The notes: a model not told the origin generated them from the sequence alone. A DNA stretch of 64,000 nucleotides from Paraburkholderia aspalathi (GCF_900116445.1 NZ_FPBH01000010.1:186001-250000); one strand, 5' to 3'. Counted from the stretch's first letter, positions 26,144-35,494 are shown. Numbers and translations are program-made.

Positions 26144-27706
26144 TTAGACGAATTCGCGAAGCCGGTGCTTGAGAATCTTGCCAGTCGACGCGGCCGGCAG
26201 CGCGGCGAGCACTTTCACTTCGGCAGGGCGCTTGTACGGCGCGAGACGCTCGCCGCACCACGCGATCAGTTCGGCCGGCGTCACCTTCGCGCCCGCGATC
26301 AATTCGACGAACGCGACTACTTCCTCGTTACCTTCCACGGCGCGCCCGATCACCGCCGACTGCACGACCTGCGGATGCGCGTTCAACACGTGCTCGACTT
26401 CCGCGGGATACACGTTGAAGCCCGAGCGGATGATCAGCTCCTTGCTGCGCCCGACGATATGCAACGCACCGTCTGCGTCCTGCCGGGCGAGATCGCCGGT
26501 CTTGAGCCAGCCGACTTCGGTAACGACGGCGCGGGTCTGCTCTGGGCTGCGGTAGTAGCCCAGCATCACGTTCGGGCCACGCACCCACAGTTCGCCGATT
26601 TCGCCCGGCGCGGCATCCACGCCGTCGAGTCCGACGAACCGCACCTCGACGCCAGGAATGACCTCACCGACTGAGCAATCGCTGCGCGGCGCATCGAGCA
26701 TGGTGTGGGAGACGGTCGGACTGCTCTCGGTCATGCCATAGCCGTTGTGGAGCGGCAGGCCGTAGACGCTTTCGACGTGCGCCTTGAGCGCGGCGTCGAG
26801 CGGCGAGCCGCCCGAATAGGCAAAGCGTAGACGCGGCGCGGACCACGCGTGGCCGTGCGTTTGCAAATGTTCGAGCAGTTTGGCGTGCATGGCCGGGACG
26901 CCCTGAAAGATCGACACGCGCTCGTCGGCGAGCGCCCGCCGCACCGCTTCCGGTGCGAAACGCGGAGCGAGGCGCAAGGTCGCGCCGGCGTGCAGGCTGC
27001 CGAGGCAGACCGACGCAAAGCCGTACACGTGCGAGATCGGCAGAACGGCGTACACGACATCGTCCGGACCGACATTGCGCAAACGGCTCGAGACGGCTGC
27101 GATGAAGAGCAGATTGCAGTGGGACAGCATCACGCCTTTCGGCGCGCCCGTGGTTCCCGTGGTGTAGATCAGCGCGGCGCATTGACGGTCATTCGCGGCT
27201 TCGACCGGCTCGGCTTTCGCGTCGGCGTCGATCGTGTACGACCAGGCGCCGATATCCGGCGTGATGGCAGGCGCTGTAGTGGCTTGGTGCCGCTGCGCAT
27301 GCTGTTGGGCATCCACGGAGCTTTCGACCGCGTACGCGACCAAGCGAGGCTGCGCGTGCGCCCGGATCGCGTCAAGTTCGGCTGCGGACAGGCGGGCATT
27401 CGACACCAGCGCCCACGCGTCGAGCTGCGCGGTGGCGAACAGCAGCACGATCTGCACGATGCTGTTTTCGGCCACGATCATCACGCGATCGCCGCCACGC
27501 ACGCCCCATTCGCGCAACTGCGCGGCGGTGGTATTGACGGCTTCCAGAAGCTGCGCGCTGGTGAGGCGGCGCGCATCCTCGATCAGGGCGACGTGTTGCG
27601 GGTCGCGCGCGGCCGCGAGCGCCGGAATGTCGGCAATACGCGTGGGCAGGGCGGCCAGCAGCGCGGGAATGTCGATCGTGGAACGGGTGGATGAATCGAG
27701 GCTCAA
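26144..27706 (-). CDS. Class I adenylate-forming acyl-CoA ligase
   Basis: A 520-aa AMP-dependent synthetase. P-loop ALIYTTGTTGAPKGVMLSH is near residue 188, A5 motif NGYGMTESSPTVSH near 325, A7/A8 GWLKTGDLARQDADG and GRSKELIIRSGFNVYPAEVE near 412-440, and the catalytic Lys in STGKILKHRL at the C-terminus. It activates a carboxylic acid to its CoA thioester; fatty acid, malonate or aromatic acid cannot be told apart here. It is convergent with xerD (6 bp) and preceded by a double hairpin element. Confidence 0.88.
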   Translation of the reverse strand: MSLDSSTRSTIDIPALLAALPTRIADIPALAAARDPQHVALIEDARRLTSAQLLEAVNTTAAQLREWGVRGGDRVMIVAENSIVQIVLLFATAQLDAWALVSNARLSAAELDAIRAHAQPRLVAYAVESSVDAQQHAQRHQATTAPAITPDIGAWSYTIDADAKAEPVEAANDRQCAALIYTTGTTGAPKGVMLSHCNLLFIAAVSSRLRNVGPDDVVYAVLPISHVYGFASVCLGSLHAGATLRLAPRFAPEAVRRALADERVSIFQGVPAMHAKLLEHLQTHGHAWSAPRLRFAYSGGSPLDAALKAHVESVYGLPLHNGYGMTESSPTVSHTMLDAPRSDCSVGEVIPGVEVRFVGLDGVDAAPGEIGELWVRGPNVMLGYYRSPEQTRAVVTEVGWLKTGDLARQDADGALHIVGRSKELIIRSGFNVYPAEVEHVLNAHPQVVQSAVIGRAVEGNEEVVAFVELIAGAKVTPAELIAWCGERLAPYKRPAEVKVLAALPAASTGKILKHRLREFV

Positions 27707-27722
27707 TGCTGTCTCCTGTGTC

Positions 27723-27796
27723 GACCAGAGTTGGCGCTTTAGCGCCTTACTCTGGTCCCATGCAAAGCTGTCGACCAGAGTTCGAGCTCTGCATGG
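27723..27796. repeat. Tandem hairpin element containing a repeated GTCGACCAGAGTT
   Basis: Hairpin 1 (27723-27757): GACCAGAGT pairs with ACTCTGGTC, with inner GGCGC/GCGCC around TTTA. Hairpin 2 (27758-27796): CCATGCA pairs with TGCATGG, with AGCT-containing inner pairing. GTCGACCAGAGTT occurs at 27720-27732 and again at 27770-27782. It lies just upstream of the acyl-CoA ligase start. It may be a dispersed REP-like element or a leader structure. Confidence 0.6.
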
Positions 27797-27929
27797 TCGC
27801 TAAACGTATTCAGTGCCCGGCATACAGTGTGCCGGAAGATTTGCGAACGATCGTGCCACAATCGCCGATCCCGCACAATTGGCCGTTCGGCAAATAGCCG
27901 TTGCGCAAACTCGCCATTACAATGCGCCG

Positions 27930-28421
27930 ATGAGCAAATCCAGACACGTTTCCGAAACGCCCGCGACGCAGTTTCTGCACCGTCACGGCGTCACTTTCGG
28001 CGAACATCCTTATGATTACGTGGAGCACGGCGGCACCGAGGAATCGGCGCGCCAGCTCGGCGTGGACGAACATCATGTCGTGAAGACGTTGGTGATGGAA
28101 GACGAGCACGCCAAACCGCTGATCGTACTGATGCACGGCGACCGAACCGTCAGCACCAAGAATCTGGCGCGGCAGATTGGCGCGAAACGCGTCGAGCCAT
28201 GCAAGCCCGAGGTGGCGAGCCGGCATTCCGGCTATCTGATCGGCGGCACATCGCCGTTTGGTACGCGCAAACAGATGCCGGTGTACGTCGAGTCGAGCAT
28301 CCTCGAGATGGACAAGATCTGGCTGAACGGCGGGCGGCGCGGTTTTCTGGTCAGCATCGAGCCCACGATTTTGACCGGCTTGCTGGCGGCGAAGCCGGTT
28401 CAGTGCGCGAGCGTCGATTGA
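27930..28421 (+). CDS. ybaK: Cys-tRNA(Pro)/Cys-tRNA(Cys) deacylase, YbaK type
   Basis: A 163-aa editing protein that hydrolyses mischarged Cys-tRNA(Pro). Blocks seen are GVTFGEHPYDY, VDEHHVVKTLVME with the YbaK lysine, GDRTVSTKNLARQIG, and SRHSGYLIGGTSPFGTRKQMPVYVE. The start ATG 27930 (MSKSRHVSETPATQ) is chosen; the in-frame extension from 27813 has no family similarity. It is followed by plsY on the same strand, 113 bp later. Confidence 0.9.
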   Translation: MSKSRHVSETPATQFLHRHGVTFGEHPYDYVEHGGTEESARQLGVDEHHVVKTLVMEDEHAKPLIVLMHGDRTVSTKNLARQIGAKRVEPCKPEVASRHSGYLIGGTSPFGTRKQMPVYVESSILEMDKIWLNGGRRGFLVSIEPTILTGLLAAKPVQCASVD

Positions 28422-28534
28422 CGTTTGTCTCAATGTTTTCCGGGCGGGTGGGTTCGGTAGAATGTGCGCCGCCTTGTTCCCTGTTGCGGTTGGGGTGTCG
28501 AGTTTCAGACCGCCGATCCTTATAAGAGTCCCAG

Positions 28535-29155
28535 ATGCAAAACCTGATCGTTGCTGTCGTTGCCTACCTGATCGGCTCGGTGTCGTTTGCCGTGATCGTG
28601 AGCGCCGCCATGGGGCTGGACGACCCGCGCTCGTACGGCTCGGGCAACCCGGGCGCCACCAACGTGCTGCGCAGCGGCAGCAAGAAGGCCGCGATTCTCA
28701 CCCTGATCGGCGACGCCTTTAAAGGATGGCTGCCGGTGTGGTTCGTGGTGCACTTCGGCGCGCGTTACGGCCTCGACGAAACGTCGGTCGCGATTGCGTC
28801 CATTGCAGTGTTTCTCGGCCACCTGTATCCGATCTTCTTCCGCTTCAAGGGCGGCAAGGGCGTGGCGACCGCGGCGGGCGTGCTGCTCGCGATCAACCCG
28901 ATCCTTGGCGTGGCCACCTTGCTTACGTGGCTGATCGTGGCGTTTTTTACGCGCTATTCTTCGCTGGCGGCACTGGCCGCGGCGGTGTTCGCACCGATCT
29001 TCGACGGCTTTCTGTTCGGGCCGCATATCATCGCGCTGGCGATTGTCGTGATGAGTTCGCTGCTAGTCTGGCGCCACCGCGGCAACATCGCCAAGTTGAT
29101 GCGCGGCCAGGAAAGCCGCATCGGCGCGAAGAAGAAACCTGACGCAGCGGCGTAG
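28535..29155 (+). CDS. plsY: Glycerol-3-phosphate acyltransferase PlsY
   Basis: Inner-membrane enzyme that acylates the sn-1 position of glycerol 3-phosphate with acyl-phosphate from PlsX, the first step of phospholipid synthesis. The 206-aa protein has five hydrophobic segments and the three PlsY motifs: YGSGNPGATNVLRSGSK near residue 35, GHLYPIFFRFKGGKGVATAAG near 92, and KPS/RHRGNIAKLMRGQES near the C-terminus. Its length is normal. Confidence 0.95.
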   Translation: MQNLIVAVVAYLIGSVSFAVIVSAAMGLDDPRSYGSGNPGATNVLRSGSKKAAILTLIGDAFKGWLPVWFVVHFGARYGLDETSVAIASIAVFLGHLYPIFFRFKGGKGVATAAGVLLAINPILGVATLLTWLIVAFFTRYSSLAALAAAVFAPIFDGFLFGPHIIALAIVVMSSLLVWRHRGNIAKLMRGQESRIGAKKKPDAAA

Positions 29156-29389
29156 CGCGGCGGGTCGTAACGAACCTCGAACTTGGGCGGGGTACCGCCG
29201 GGTGTTAGCCGGCGTGCCTGAGTGCCTTCACGAAGTACGCGCTGAACGCGCATGGGCTATGTGCCGAGCGCATGCAATCCGTGCGGGTACTGAGTCGGGC
29301 GCCGAATGTCGACGCGGCACGTTGCCGAGCCTCAACGCACGCGCATTGCCGAGGGGCGACACGCACTCGGCCTTGAGCGCGACGCGCGT

Positions 29390-29875
29390 TCAGTCGCGGA
29401 AGTTATTGAAGTCGAGCGGAGTGTCAGTCACGTCCTTGCGCAGCATCGCGATCACGCTTTGCAGATCGTCGCGCTTGCCGCCGGTGATGCGCACCGCGTC
29501 GCCCTGAATGCTCGCCTGGACCTTGATCTTGCTGTCCTTCACGAGACGCACGATTTTCTTCGACAGATCGCCGGATACCCCTTTCTTGATCTTGATGATC
29601 TGCTTGACCTTGTCGCCGCCGATCTTCTCGATCTTGCCGTAGTCGAGAAAGCGCACATCCACATTGCGCTTGGCCATTTTCGACAGCAGGACGTCTTTCA
29701 CCTGACCGAGCTTGAAGTCGTCGTCGGCGTAGGCGGTGATTTCGCTTTCCTTGTGCTCGACGCGCGCGTCCGACCCTTTGAAGTCGAAGCGGGTTGAAAT
29801 TTCCTTGTTGGACTGCTCGATCGCGTTCTTGACTTCGATCATGTCTGCTTCGCAGACGACGTCAAACGATGGCAT
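29390..29875 (-). CDS. YajQ family nucleotide-binding protein
   Basis: A 161-aa cytoplasmic protein with two ferredoxin-like halves. It starts MPSFDVVCEADMIEVKNAIEQ and contains ISTRFDFKGSDARVE and VQASIQGDAVRITGGKRDDLQ, the standard YajQ blocks. Members bind nucleotides or RNA, and one from Xanthomonas is described as a cyclic-di-GMP effector. A GGAG lies before the start. It is divergent from murB, with 184 bp between them. Confidence 0.94.
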   Translation of the reverse strand: MPSFDVVCEADMIEVKNAIEQSNKEISTRFDFKGSDARVEHKESEITAYADDDFKLGQVKDVLLSKMAKRNVDVRFLDYGKIEKIGGDKVKQIIKIKKGVSGDLSKKIVRLVKDSKIKVQASIQGDAVRITGGKRDDLQSVIAMLRKDVTDTPLDFNNFRD

Positions 29876-30059
29876 TGTTTTCTCCCAATAGTGCTGCGGT
29901 GCGTGGCGCGGCCGGTCGGCTGCTCACGAGGCACTCGCTATAATCACGGACCGGACGTCATTTTACCGACGCCACTCCCTTTTGCCTAAGGCCGCCGCGC
30001 ATTGTCGTGCGGCCGGGGCCTGATGTCGTTTAGCTGGCCGTTCCATTCTTCTCATTCCG

Positions 30060-31103
30060 ATGTCCCGATCCGACTCCGCCGCGTTCATTGCCGGCTATCC
30101 GCTGAAGGCGCATAACACCTTCGGTTTCGATGTTCGCGCGCAGTTTGCGTGCCGGATCGAGCACGAAGCGCAACTGATGGCTGCCGTGCGCGATCCGCGT
30201 GCTACCGGCTTGCCGCGACTGGTGCTGGGCGGCGGCAGTAATGTCGTGCTGACGGGCGATTTCGCCGGACTGGTGCTGCTGGTGGCGCTGCAAGGCCGCC
30301 GCGTCGTGCGCGAGGACGATGATGCATGGTACGTCGAGGCGGCAGCCGGCGAGCCATGGCATGACTTTGTCGCGTGGACTTTGTCGCAAGGGCTGCCGGG
30401 GCTGGAGAACCTCGGGCTGATTCCGGGCACGGTGGGGGCGGCGCCGATTCAGAACATCGGCGCTTATGGGCTGGAAATGTGCGAGCGATTCGCGTCGCTG
30501 CGGGCGGTCGAGCTGGAAACGGGCGCCGTCGTCGAACTCGATGCAAAAGCGTGCCGATTCGGTTACCGCGACAGTTTTTTCAAGCGGGAAGGGCGCGACC
30601 GGTTTGTCATCACGTCGGTCACTTTCCGTTTGCCGAAGGTTTGGCAGCCGCGTGCCGGCTATGCGGATATCGCGCGTGAACTGGCTGCCGGTGGTCATGC
30701 CGATGCCGCCGCGCCGAGTGCGCAGGCGATTTTCGACGCGGTAGTCGCGGTGCGGCGCGCCAAGCTGCCCGATCCGCTTCAGTTGGGTAACGCCGGGAGT
30801 TTCTTCAAGAATCCGGTCGTCGAAGCCACGCAGTTCGAAGCGCTGAAGGTCAAGGAGCCCGAGCTTGTGTCTTACCCGCAGCCGGACGGCCGGGTGAAGC
30901 TCGCGGCGGGCTGGCTGATCGATCGATGTGGCTGGAAAGGCCGCGCGATGGGTGCAGCGGCCGTGCACGAGCGGCAGGCGCTGGTGCTGGTCAATCGCGG
31001 TGGGGCGAGCGGTGCCGAAGTGTTGGCGCTCGCAAAGGCGGTTCAGCGCGATGTGCTGGCGCGATTTGGGGTTGAACTGGAAGCGGAGCCGGTTTGCTTG
31101 TGA
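30060..31103 (+). CDS. murB: UDP-N-acetylenolpyruvoylglucosamine reductase
   Basis: FAD enzyme that reduces UDP-GlcNAc-enolpyruvate to UDP-MurNAc in peptidoglycan synthesis. The 347-aa protein is of the E. coli (type I) form. It starts in the NTFGFDVRA region, with FAD motif LPRLVLGGGSNVVL near residue 56, GLENLGLIPGTVGAAPIQNIGAYG near 118, catalytic Ser in LGNAGSFFKNP near 245 and the type I insert with Tyr/Arg CRFGYRDSFFK. The C-terminal Glu of the active site is in LEAEPVCL. Confidence 0.96.
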   Translation: MSRSDSAAFIAGYPLKAHNTFGFDVRAQFACRIEHEAQLMAAVRDPRATGLPRLVLGGGSNVVLTGDFAGLVLLVALQGRRVVREDDDAWYVEAAAGEPWHDFVAWTLSQGLPGLENLGLIPGTVGAAPIQNIGAYGLEMCERFASLRAVELETGAVVELDAKACRFGYRDSFFKREGRDRFVITSVTFRLPKVWQPRAGYADIARELAAGGHADAAAPSAQAIFDAVVAVRRAKLPDPLQLGNAGSFFKNPVVEATQFEALKVKEPELVSYPQPDGRVKLAAGWLIDRCGWKGRAMGAAAVHERQALVLVNRGGASGAEVLALAKAVQRDVLARFGVELEAEPVCL

Positions 31104-31126
31104 TTGCGTGAGCGGCATGCAGCAAT

Positions 31127-31164
31127 GAAAAAGGCGCCGGGAGTTTCCTCCTGGCGCCTTTTTT
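31127..31164 (+). terminator. murB terminator
   Basis: A 13-bp stem (31131-31143 with 31148-31160, one G-U pair), 4-nt loop, then a T-run; A-run on the 5' side. Confidence 0.9.
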
Positions 31165-31202
31165 GCATCTGAGCTTCGGCTTCGGCTGCGCTTCTCGGCG
31201 CT

Positions 31203-31224
31203 TAACTTCGCTAACGCGAAGTTA
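31203..31224. terminator. Hairpin downstream of argG
   Basis: TAACTTCGC (31203-31211) pairs perfectly with GCGAAGTTA (31216-31224) around a TAAC loop, 20 bp after the argG stop. No T-run follows on the argG strand, so its role is uncertain. Confidence 0.45.
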
Positions 31225-31244
31225 GCCCTCACCAATGCTAACGC

Positions 31245-32471
31245 TTAGTCGCGCTGACGACGCGCATTCTCCGCAATCCGCATACGCAGCGCGTTGAGCT
31301 TGATAAACCCGCCAGCGTCGGCCTGGTTGTACGCACCGCCGTCGTCGTCGAACGTAGCGATCGTCTTGTCGAACAGCGTTTCCTTCGAATCGCGCGCGAC
31401 AACCGAGACGCTGCCCTTGTATAGCTTCACACGCACCCAGCCATTGACCTTCTCTTGCGTATGGTCGATCAGCACCTGGATTGCGCGACGCTCCGGGCTC
31501 CACCAGTAGCCGTTGTAAATCAGCGATGCGTAACGGGCCATCAGGTCGTCTTTCAGGTGGGCCACTTCGCGGTCGAGCGTGATCGACTCGATACCGCGGT
31601 GCGCCTTCAGCATGATCGTGCCGCCCGGCGTTTCATAGCAGCCGCGCGACTTCATGCCGACGTAACGGTTTTCGACCAGGTCCAGACGGCCGATGCCGTG
31701 CTTGCCGCCCAAGCGGTTCAGCTCGGTCAGCATTTCAGCCGGCGAAAGACGCTTGCCGTTGATCGCGACCGGGTCGCCGTGCTCGTACTCGATGTCGAGG
31801 TATTCAGCCTGGTCGGGCGCCTGTTCCGGCGACACCGTCCAACGCCACATATCGGCTTCGGCTTCGGCCTTCGGGTCTTCCAGGTGGCGGCCTTCGAACG
31901 AGATGTGCAGCAGGTTCGCGTCCATCGAATACGGCGCGCCACCTTGCTTGTGCTTCATTTCGATCGGAATGCCGGCCTTTTCAGCGTACGCGAGCAGTTT
32001 TTCGCGCGACAGCAGATCCCATTCGCGCCACGGTGCGATCACCTTGATGCCCGGTTCCAGCGCGTAATAACCGAGTTCGAAGCGAACCTGGTCGTTGCCC
32101 TTGCCGGTTGCGCCGTGCGAGACCGCTTGCGCGCCAGTGGCGCGGGCGATTTCGATCTGACGCTTGGCGATCAGCGGACGTGCGATCGACGTGCCCAGCA
32201 GGTATTCGCCTTCATAGATCGTGTTGGCGCGGAACATCGGGAACACGTAGTCGCGCACGAATTCTTCGCGCAGGTCTTCGATGAAGATGTTGTCCTGTTT
32301 GATGCCGAGTTGCAGGGCTTTCTTGCGCGCCGGTTCCAGCTCTTCGCCCTGGCCGATGTCGGCCGTAAACGTGACGACTTCGGCGTCGTAATTGTCCTGC
32401 AACCACTTCAGGATGACGGAGGTGTCGAGGCCGCCCGAATAGGCGAGCACGACTTTCTTGATATCGCTCAT
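31245..32471 (-). CDS. argG: Argininosuccinate synthase
   Basis: Joins citrulline and aspartate using ATP in arginine synthesis. The 408-aa length is standard. The PP-loop AYSGGLDTSVILKWLQ is at residues 10-25, followed by GQGEELEPARKKAL and the conserved SHGATGKGNDQVRFE near 115. It lies 239 bp downstream of argF on the same strand. Together the two genes carry out ornithine to argininosuccinate; argH is outside the window. Confidence 0.97.
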   Translation of the reverse strand: MSDIKKVVLAYSGGLDTSVILKWLQDNYDAEVVTFTADIGQGEELEPARKKALQLGIKQDNIFIEDLREEFVRDYVFPMFRANTIYEGEYLLGTSIARPLIAKRQIEIARATGAQAVSHGATGKGNDQVRFELGYYALEPGIKVIAPWREWDLLSREKLLAYAEKAGIPIEMKHKQGGAPYSMDANLLHISFEGRHLEDPKAEAEADMWRWTVSPEQAPDQAEYLDIEYEHGDPVAINGKRLSPAEMLTELNRLGGKHGIGRLDLVENRYVGMKSRGCYETPGGTIMLKAHRGIESITLDREVAHLKDDLMARYASLIYNGYWWSPERRAIQVLIDHTQEKVNGWVRVKLYKGSVSVVARDSKETLFDKTIATFDDDGGAYNQADAGGFIKLNALRMRIAENARRQRD

Positions 32472-32710
32472 GGTGAACTCGTAGCTGGAGAAAGCTGGAA
32501 AACAAGGCGCGCCGGCGGTTCCGGAGCGCGGAAAACCACTATTTTGACACTAAACCGCCGCTTGCCCGCGTTTTTGGAGTGCTGCGGTGGGTGAGCCGGT
32601 TCCGTTTGCTTTCGCGGACGCCGGCTCGATGCGTGGCGTTAAACGTGGATGCCTTGCCTCGTATTCAAGGCCCCGTCACGCTTCACGCAGGTGCTGCGTA
32701 GCCGGCTCGC

Positions 32711-33640
32711 TTAGTGATTCAGCTTGCCGAGCAGCAGGTATTCCATCAACGCCTTTTGCACGTGCAGACGATTTTCCGCTTCGTCCCACACGACGCTTTG
32801 CGGGCCGTCGATCACTTCCGCGCTGACTTCCTCGCCGCGGTGGGCAGGCAGGCAGTGCATGAACAATGCGTCAGAATTGGCGCGCGCCATCATTTCGGCG
32901 TCGACGCACCAGTCTGCAAAGGCTTTCTTGCGGGCTTCGTTTTCTGCCTCGAAGCCCATGCTGGTCCACACGTCCGTGGTGACCAGATCGGCGCCCGTGC
33001 AGGCCTCGTTCGGGTCGTCGAATTCCTGATAGAACGGGGCGCTTTCAGTGGCGACCATGGCGTGGTCGAGCTTGTAACCCGGCGGCGTGGACAGGCGCAG
33101 CTTGAAACCGAGAATCTGGGCGGCTTCGATCCACGTGTACAGCATGTTGTTCGCATCGCCGACCCACGCAACCGTCTTGTCGCGAATCGGACCGCGATGT
33201 TCGAAATACGTGAAGATGTCCGCCAGCACCTGGCACGGGTGATATTCGTTGGTCAGCCCATTGATCACCGGCACGCGCGAATTCTCGGCGAAGCGCGTGA
33301 GAATGTCCTGGCCGAACGTGCGGATCATGATGATGTCGACCATGCGCGAGATCACTTGCGCGGCGTCTTCGATCGGCTCGCCGCGCCCGAGTTGCGTGTC
33401 GCGCGTGCTCATGAAGACGGCGTGGCCGCCCAGCTGGAAGATGCCGGCTTCGAACGACAGGCGCGTGCGTGTCGAGTTTTTCTCGAAGATCATCGCCAGC
33501 GTGCGGTCGTGCAGCGGGTGGTAAGTCTCGTAGTTCTTGAATTTGCGTTTCAGAATGCGCGCGCGTTCCAGCACGTACTCGTAGTCTTCCAGCGAGAAAT
33601 CCTTGAACTGCAGGTAGTGGCGAATTTTCTTGGCGGTCAT
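32711..33640 (-). CDS. argF: Ornithine carbamoyltransferase, anabolic
   Basis: Transfers carbamoyl from carbamoyl phosphate to ornithine to give citrulline. The 309-aa protein has the carbamoyl phosphate motif NSTRTRLSFEAG near residue 55, NGLTNEYHPCQVLADI near 125, and the ornithine/catalytic motif FMHCLPAHRGEEVS near 270. The 239 bp between argF and argG contain no gene. The length and 'STRTR' form fit anabolic ArgF. Confidence 0.96.
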   Translation of the reverse strand: MTAKKIRHYLQFKDFSLEDYEYVLERARILKRKFKNYETYHPLHDRTLAMIFEKNSTRTRLSFEAGIFQLGGHAVFMSTRDTQLGRGEPIEDAAQVISRMVDIIMIRTFGQDILTRFAENSRVPVINGLTNEYHPCQVLADIFTYFEHRGPIRDKTVAWVGDANNMLYTWIEAAQILGFKLRLSTPPGYKLDHAMVATESAPFYQEFDDPNEACTGADLVTTDVWTSMGFEAENEARKKAFADWCVDAEMMARANSDALFMHCLPAHRGEEVSAEVIDGPQSVVWDEAENRLHVQKALMEYLLLGKLNH

Positions 33641-34077
33641 GAAACAAATACGGCGGTCTCACCCGGCAGGATTGCCGGACGGCGCCGCCGTCTTTTGTGG
33701 TAACTCAATGCAGCATAAAGGATTTCGCCCCGTTTGACGAGTCGGCCAAAAGGCCAGGCAAGCTGTCTGAAAGCCTTTCGCAACGTTCAAACGAGGCTTG
33801 TGTGCGCTGCGGAAAAAGGTCCGCTGCGCTATAATCTACCGGTTATCCCTAAGCCCAGCAGGCCGGTATTAAGCTTGCGGGACACGGCTCGCGCACTCCG
33901 GAAAGTTTCGTCGCGATGCGCCGTCAAGATGAGCGCCGAGACGGCTTATCTGGCCCTTCGTGGTTTCTGGCGGCGCAGCTCGCCATTCAGGCGCGGCCAA
34001 CGTGTTCAGGCATCCCAAAGCCGCTTTGCAGTCAGCTTTGCCGTCATCCCGCTGGGCAGTCACACAGGTATTCCTAC
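33641..34077. other. 437-bp intergenic region argF/DUF3579
   Basis: No convincing gene is seen. A TATAAT match is at 33830-33835 on the + strand without a good -35 partner; it could serve a DUF3579 transcript with a 235-nt leader. Longer open frames here are not supported by protein character. Confidence 0.4.
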
Positions 34078-34425
34078 ATGGCCGAAGCAGCTCCAACCGA
34101 ATATTTCATTCAGGGCATCACCTCGACCGGAAAAAAGTTTCGGCCGAGTGACTGGTCGGAGCGGCTCGCAGGCGTCATGGCGTGCTTTGGTCCCAGCCCA
34201 CGGGGCAGGGGCCCGAATGCTTACCTGCAATACTCGTTGTATGTCCGGCCCACCATGATCGGTGACCTCAAATGCGTGATTCTCGATTCGCGCTTGCGCG
34301 ACATCGAGCCGATGGCCTTCGATTTCGTTCTCAACTTCGCGAAAGATAATGACCTTCTCGTGACCGAGGCTTGCGAGTTGCAACTCGAGCACGCTACGCC
34401 GCAAGAGAAAAGGCACGTGATCTAA
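34078..34425 (+). CDS. DUF3579 domain protein
   Basis: A 115-aa small conserved beta-proteobacterial protein of unknown function. It starts MAEAAPTEYFIQGITSTGKKF and contains FRPSDWSERLAGVMACFGP, GDLKCVILDSRLRDIEPMAFDFVLNFAKDNDL (positions about 58-90). The conserved Trp-x-Glu-Arg segment is near residue 27. I start at 34078, with AGG about 9 nt upstream. It sits in the conserved argF-DUF3579-rpsT-murJ order and is convergent with rpsT, with terminators between them. Confidence 0.85.
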   Translation: MAEAAPTEYFIQGITSTGKKFRPSDWSERLAGVMACFGPSPRGRGPNAYLQYSLYVRPTMIGDLKCVILDSRLRDIEPMAFDFVLNFAKDNDLLVTEACELQLEHATPQEKRHVI

Positions 34426-34455
34426 CGCGAGCTAGCCGGGCCGGATCGGCAAAAG

Positions 34456-34482
34456 AAAAACCCGCCATTGGCGGGTTTTTTT
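34456..34482 (+). terminator. DUF3579 gene terminator
   Basis: CCCGCC (34461-34466), loop ATT, GGCGGG (34470-34475), flanked by A5 and T7. Confidence 0.88.
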
Positions 34483-34580
34483 GCGCCTGAAGCATTGGCT
34501 TCAAGGCGGGTGGCTTCGATGTGCAGCCAACTGACTCGCGAGCAGGCGTGAGTCAGCGTCCGTTTCCGTCGGGCCAAGCA

Positions 34581-34605
34581 AAAAAGCCCGCCGAAGCGGG
34601 CTTTT
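34581..34605 (-). terminator. rpsT terminator
   Basis: AAAAGCCCGC/GCGGGCTTTT with loop CGAA; the T-run on the minus strand fits rpsT. A second imperfect copy of the same core (AGCCC...GGGCT) is at 34627-34644, nearer the stop codon. Confidence 0.85.
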
Positions 34606-34654
34606 CTGTAGCAGCGGAAACAGGAGGTAGCCCACCGAAGCGGGCTGACCGAAT

Positions 34655-34933
34655 TTACTGCGCTGCGGGTGCTTGCAGACCCTTGAGGGCTGCAGCCAGA
34701 CGGCTCTTGTTACGAGCTGCCTTGTTCTTGTGAACGATTTTCTTGTCGGCGATGATGTCGATGGTCTTCGACGATGCCTGGAAGATCTCGACGGCCTTAG
34801 CCTTGTCGCCTGCTTCGATTGCCTTGCGGACAGCCTTGATAGCCGTGCGGAACTTCGAGCGCAGTGCCGAGTTGTGCGAGTTTGCCTTGGCGGCCTGGCG
34901 GGCGCGCTTGCGTGCTTGTGCGGAGTTAGCCAT
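34655..34933 (-). CDS. rpsT: 30S ribosomal protein S20
   Basis: A primary 16S rRNA-binding protein of the small subunit. The 92-aa protein begins MANSAQARKRARQAAKANSHN and is rich in Lys, Ala and Arg in long helices, as usual. The length is normal. It stands alone, with a candidate promoter about 280 bp upstream, leaving a long 5' leader that could hold translational autoregulation known for S20 in E. coli. Confidence 0.97.
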   Translation of the reverse strand: MANSAQARKRARQAAKANSHNSALRSKFRTAIKAVRKAIEAGDKAKAVEIFQASSKTIDIIADKKIVHKNKAARNKSRLAAALKGLQAPAAQ

Positions 34934-35215
34934 GACGGTTCCTTATCCTGTTCCTGTTTCCAGTACCTGACCTTCAAGTGGTGAGGTGCTGCTTTTAGAT
35001 CGAACTCTTGGAAGCGATTGCCCAAGAGCGCAAAAGTGTCGAAATAATTCGAAAAATCGATCGGCCTACGCGAAGGCGGGCCCGTGTTCCGGTGTATTTC
35101 GAGGCTGGTTGGCGCCTCAATATGGCTTGCGCGCCGCTGGAGCGACGCCTGCCTACTGCGTGCCCGAACCTCCTCGAAAACCCGTCCGAAAATTGAGCGA
35201 GCTTCGAAACCGGCG

Positions 35216-35245
35216 ATTATAGCAACAAAATCAGGCACGTGGCAA
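35216..35245 (-). promoter_or_regulatory. Candidate sigma70 promoter for rpsT
   Basis: On the minus strand TTGCCA (35245-35240), an 18-bp spacer, and TATAAT (35221-35216). Predicted transcription start is near 35209, giving a leader of about 275 nt before the rpsT ATG. Confidence 0.55.
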
Positions 35246-35494
35246 CGAGGAATCGCCAATTCTGATACGCCGGGTCGGCGCGCCTCGCTGGGGATTCTGT
35301 TAGTTTTGGCGAGTTTCGGCGATTCACGAACGTCTTGGCGCCGCCACAACGGGCAAGCGCGGCAGCGAGGGTGCGACTCGCGGAATCCGCGGCAAGCAAC
35401 AAAAAACAACCCGATCCGCTCATCCGACCGAACGTCTGCGGCGCAAATCGGTCCGATTCGCGTTCCGGCTCGTCGTCCGCACCTGCGGCACCCG

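Noticed and set aside
33734..34258. 174-codon frame overlapping the DUF3579 gene
   Set aside because: Another frame of the same DNA; the DUF3579 protein is recognisable, this one is not.
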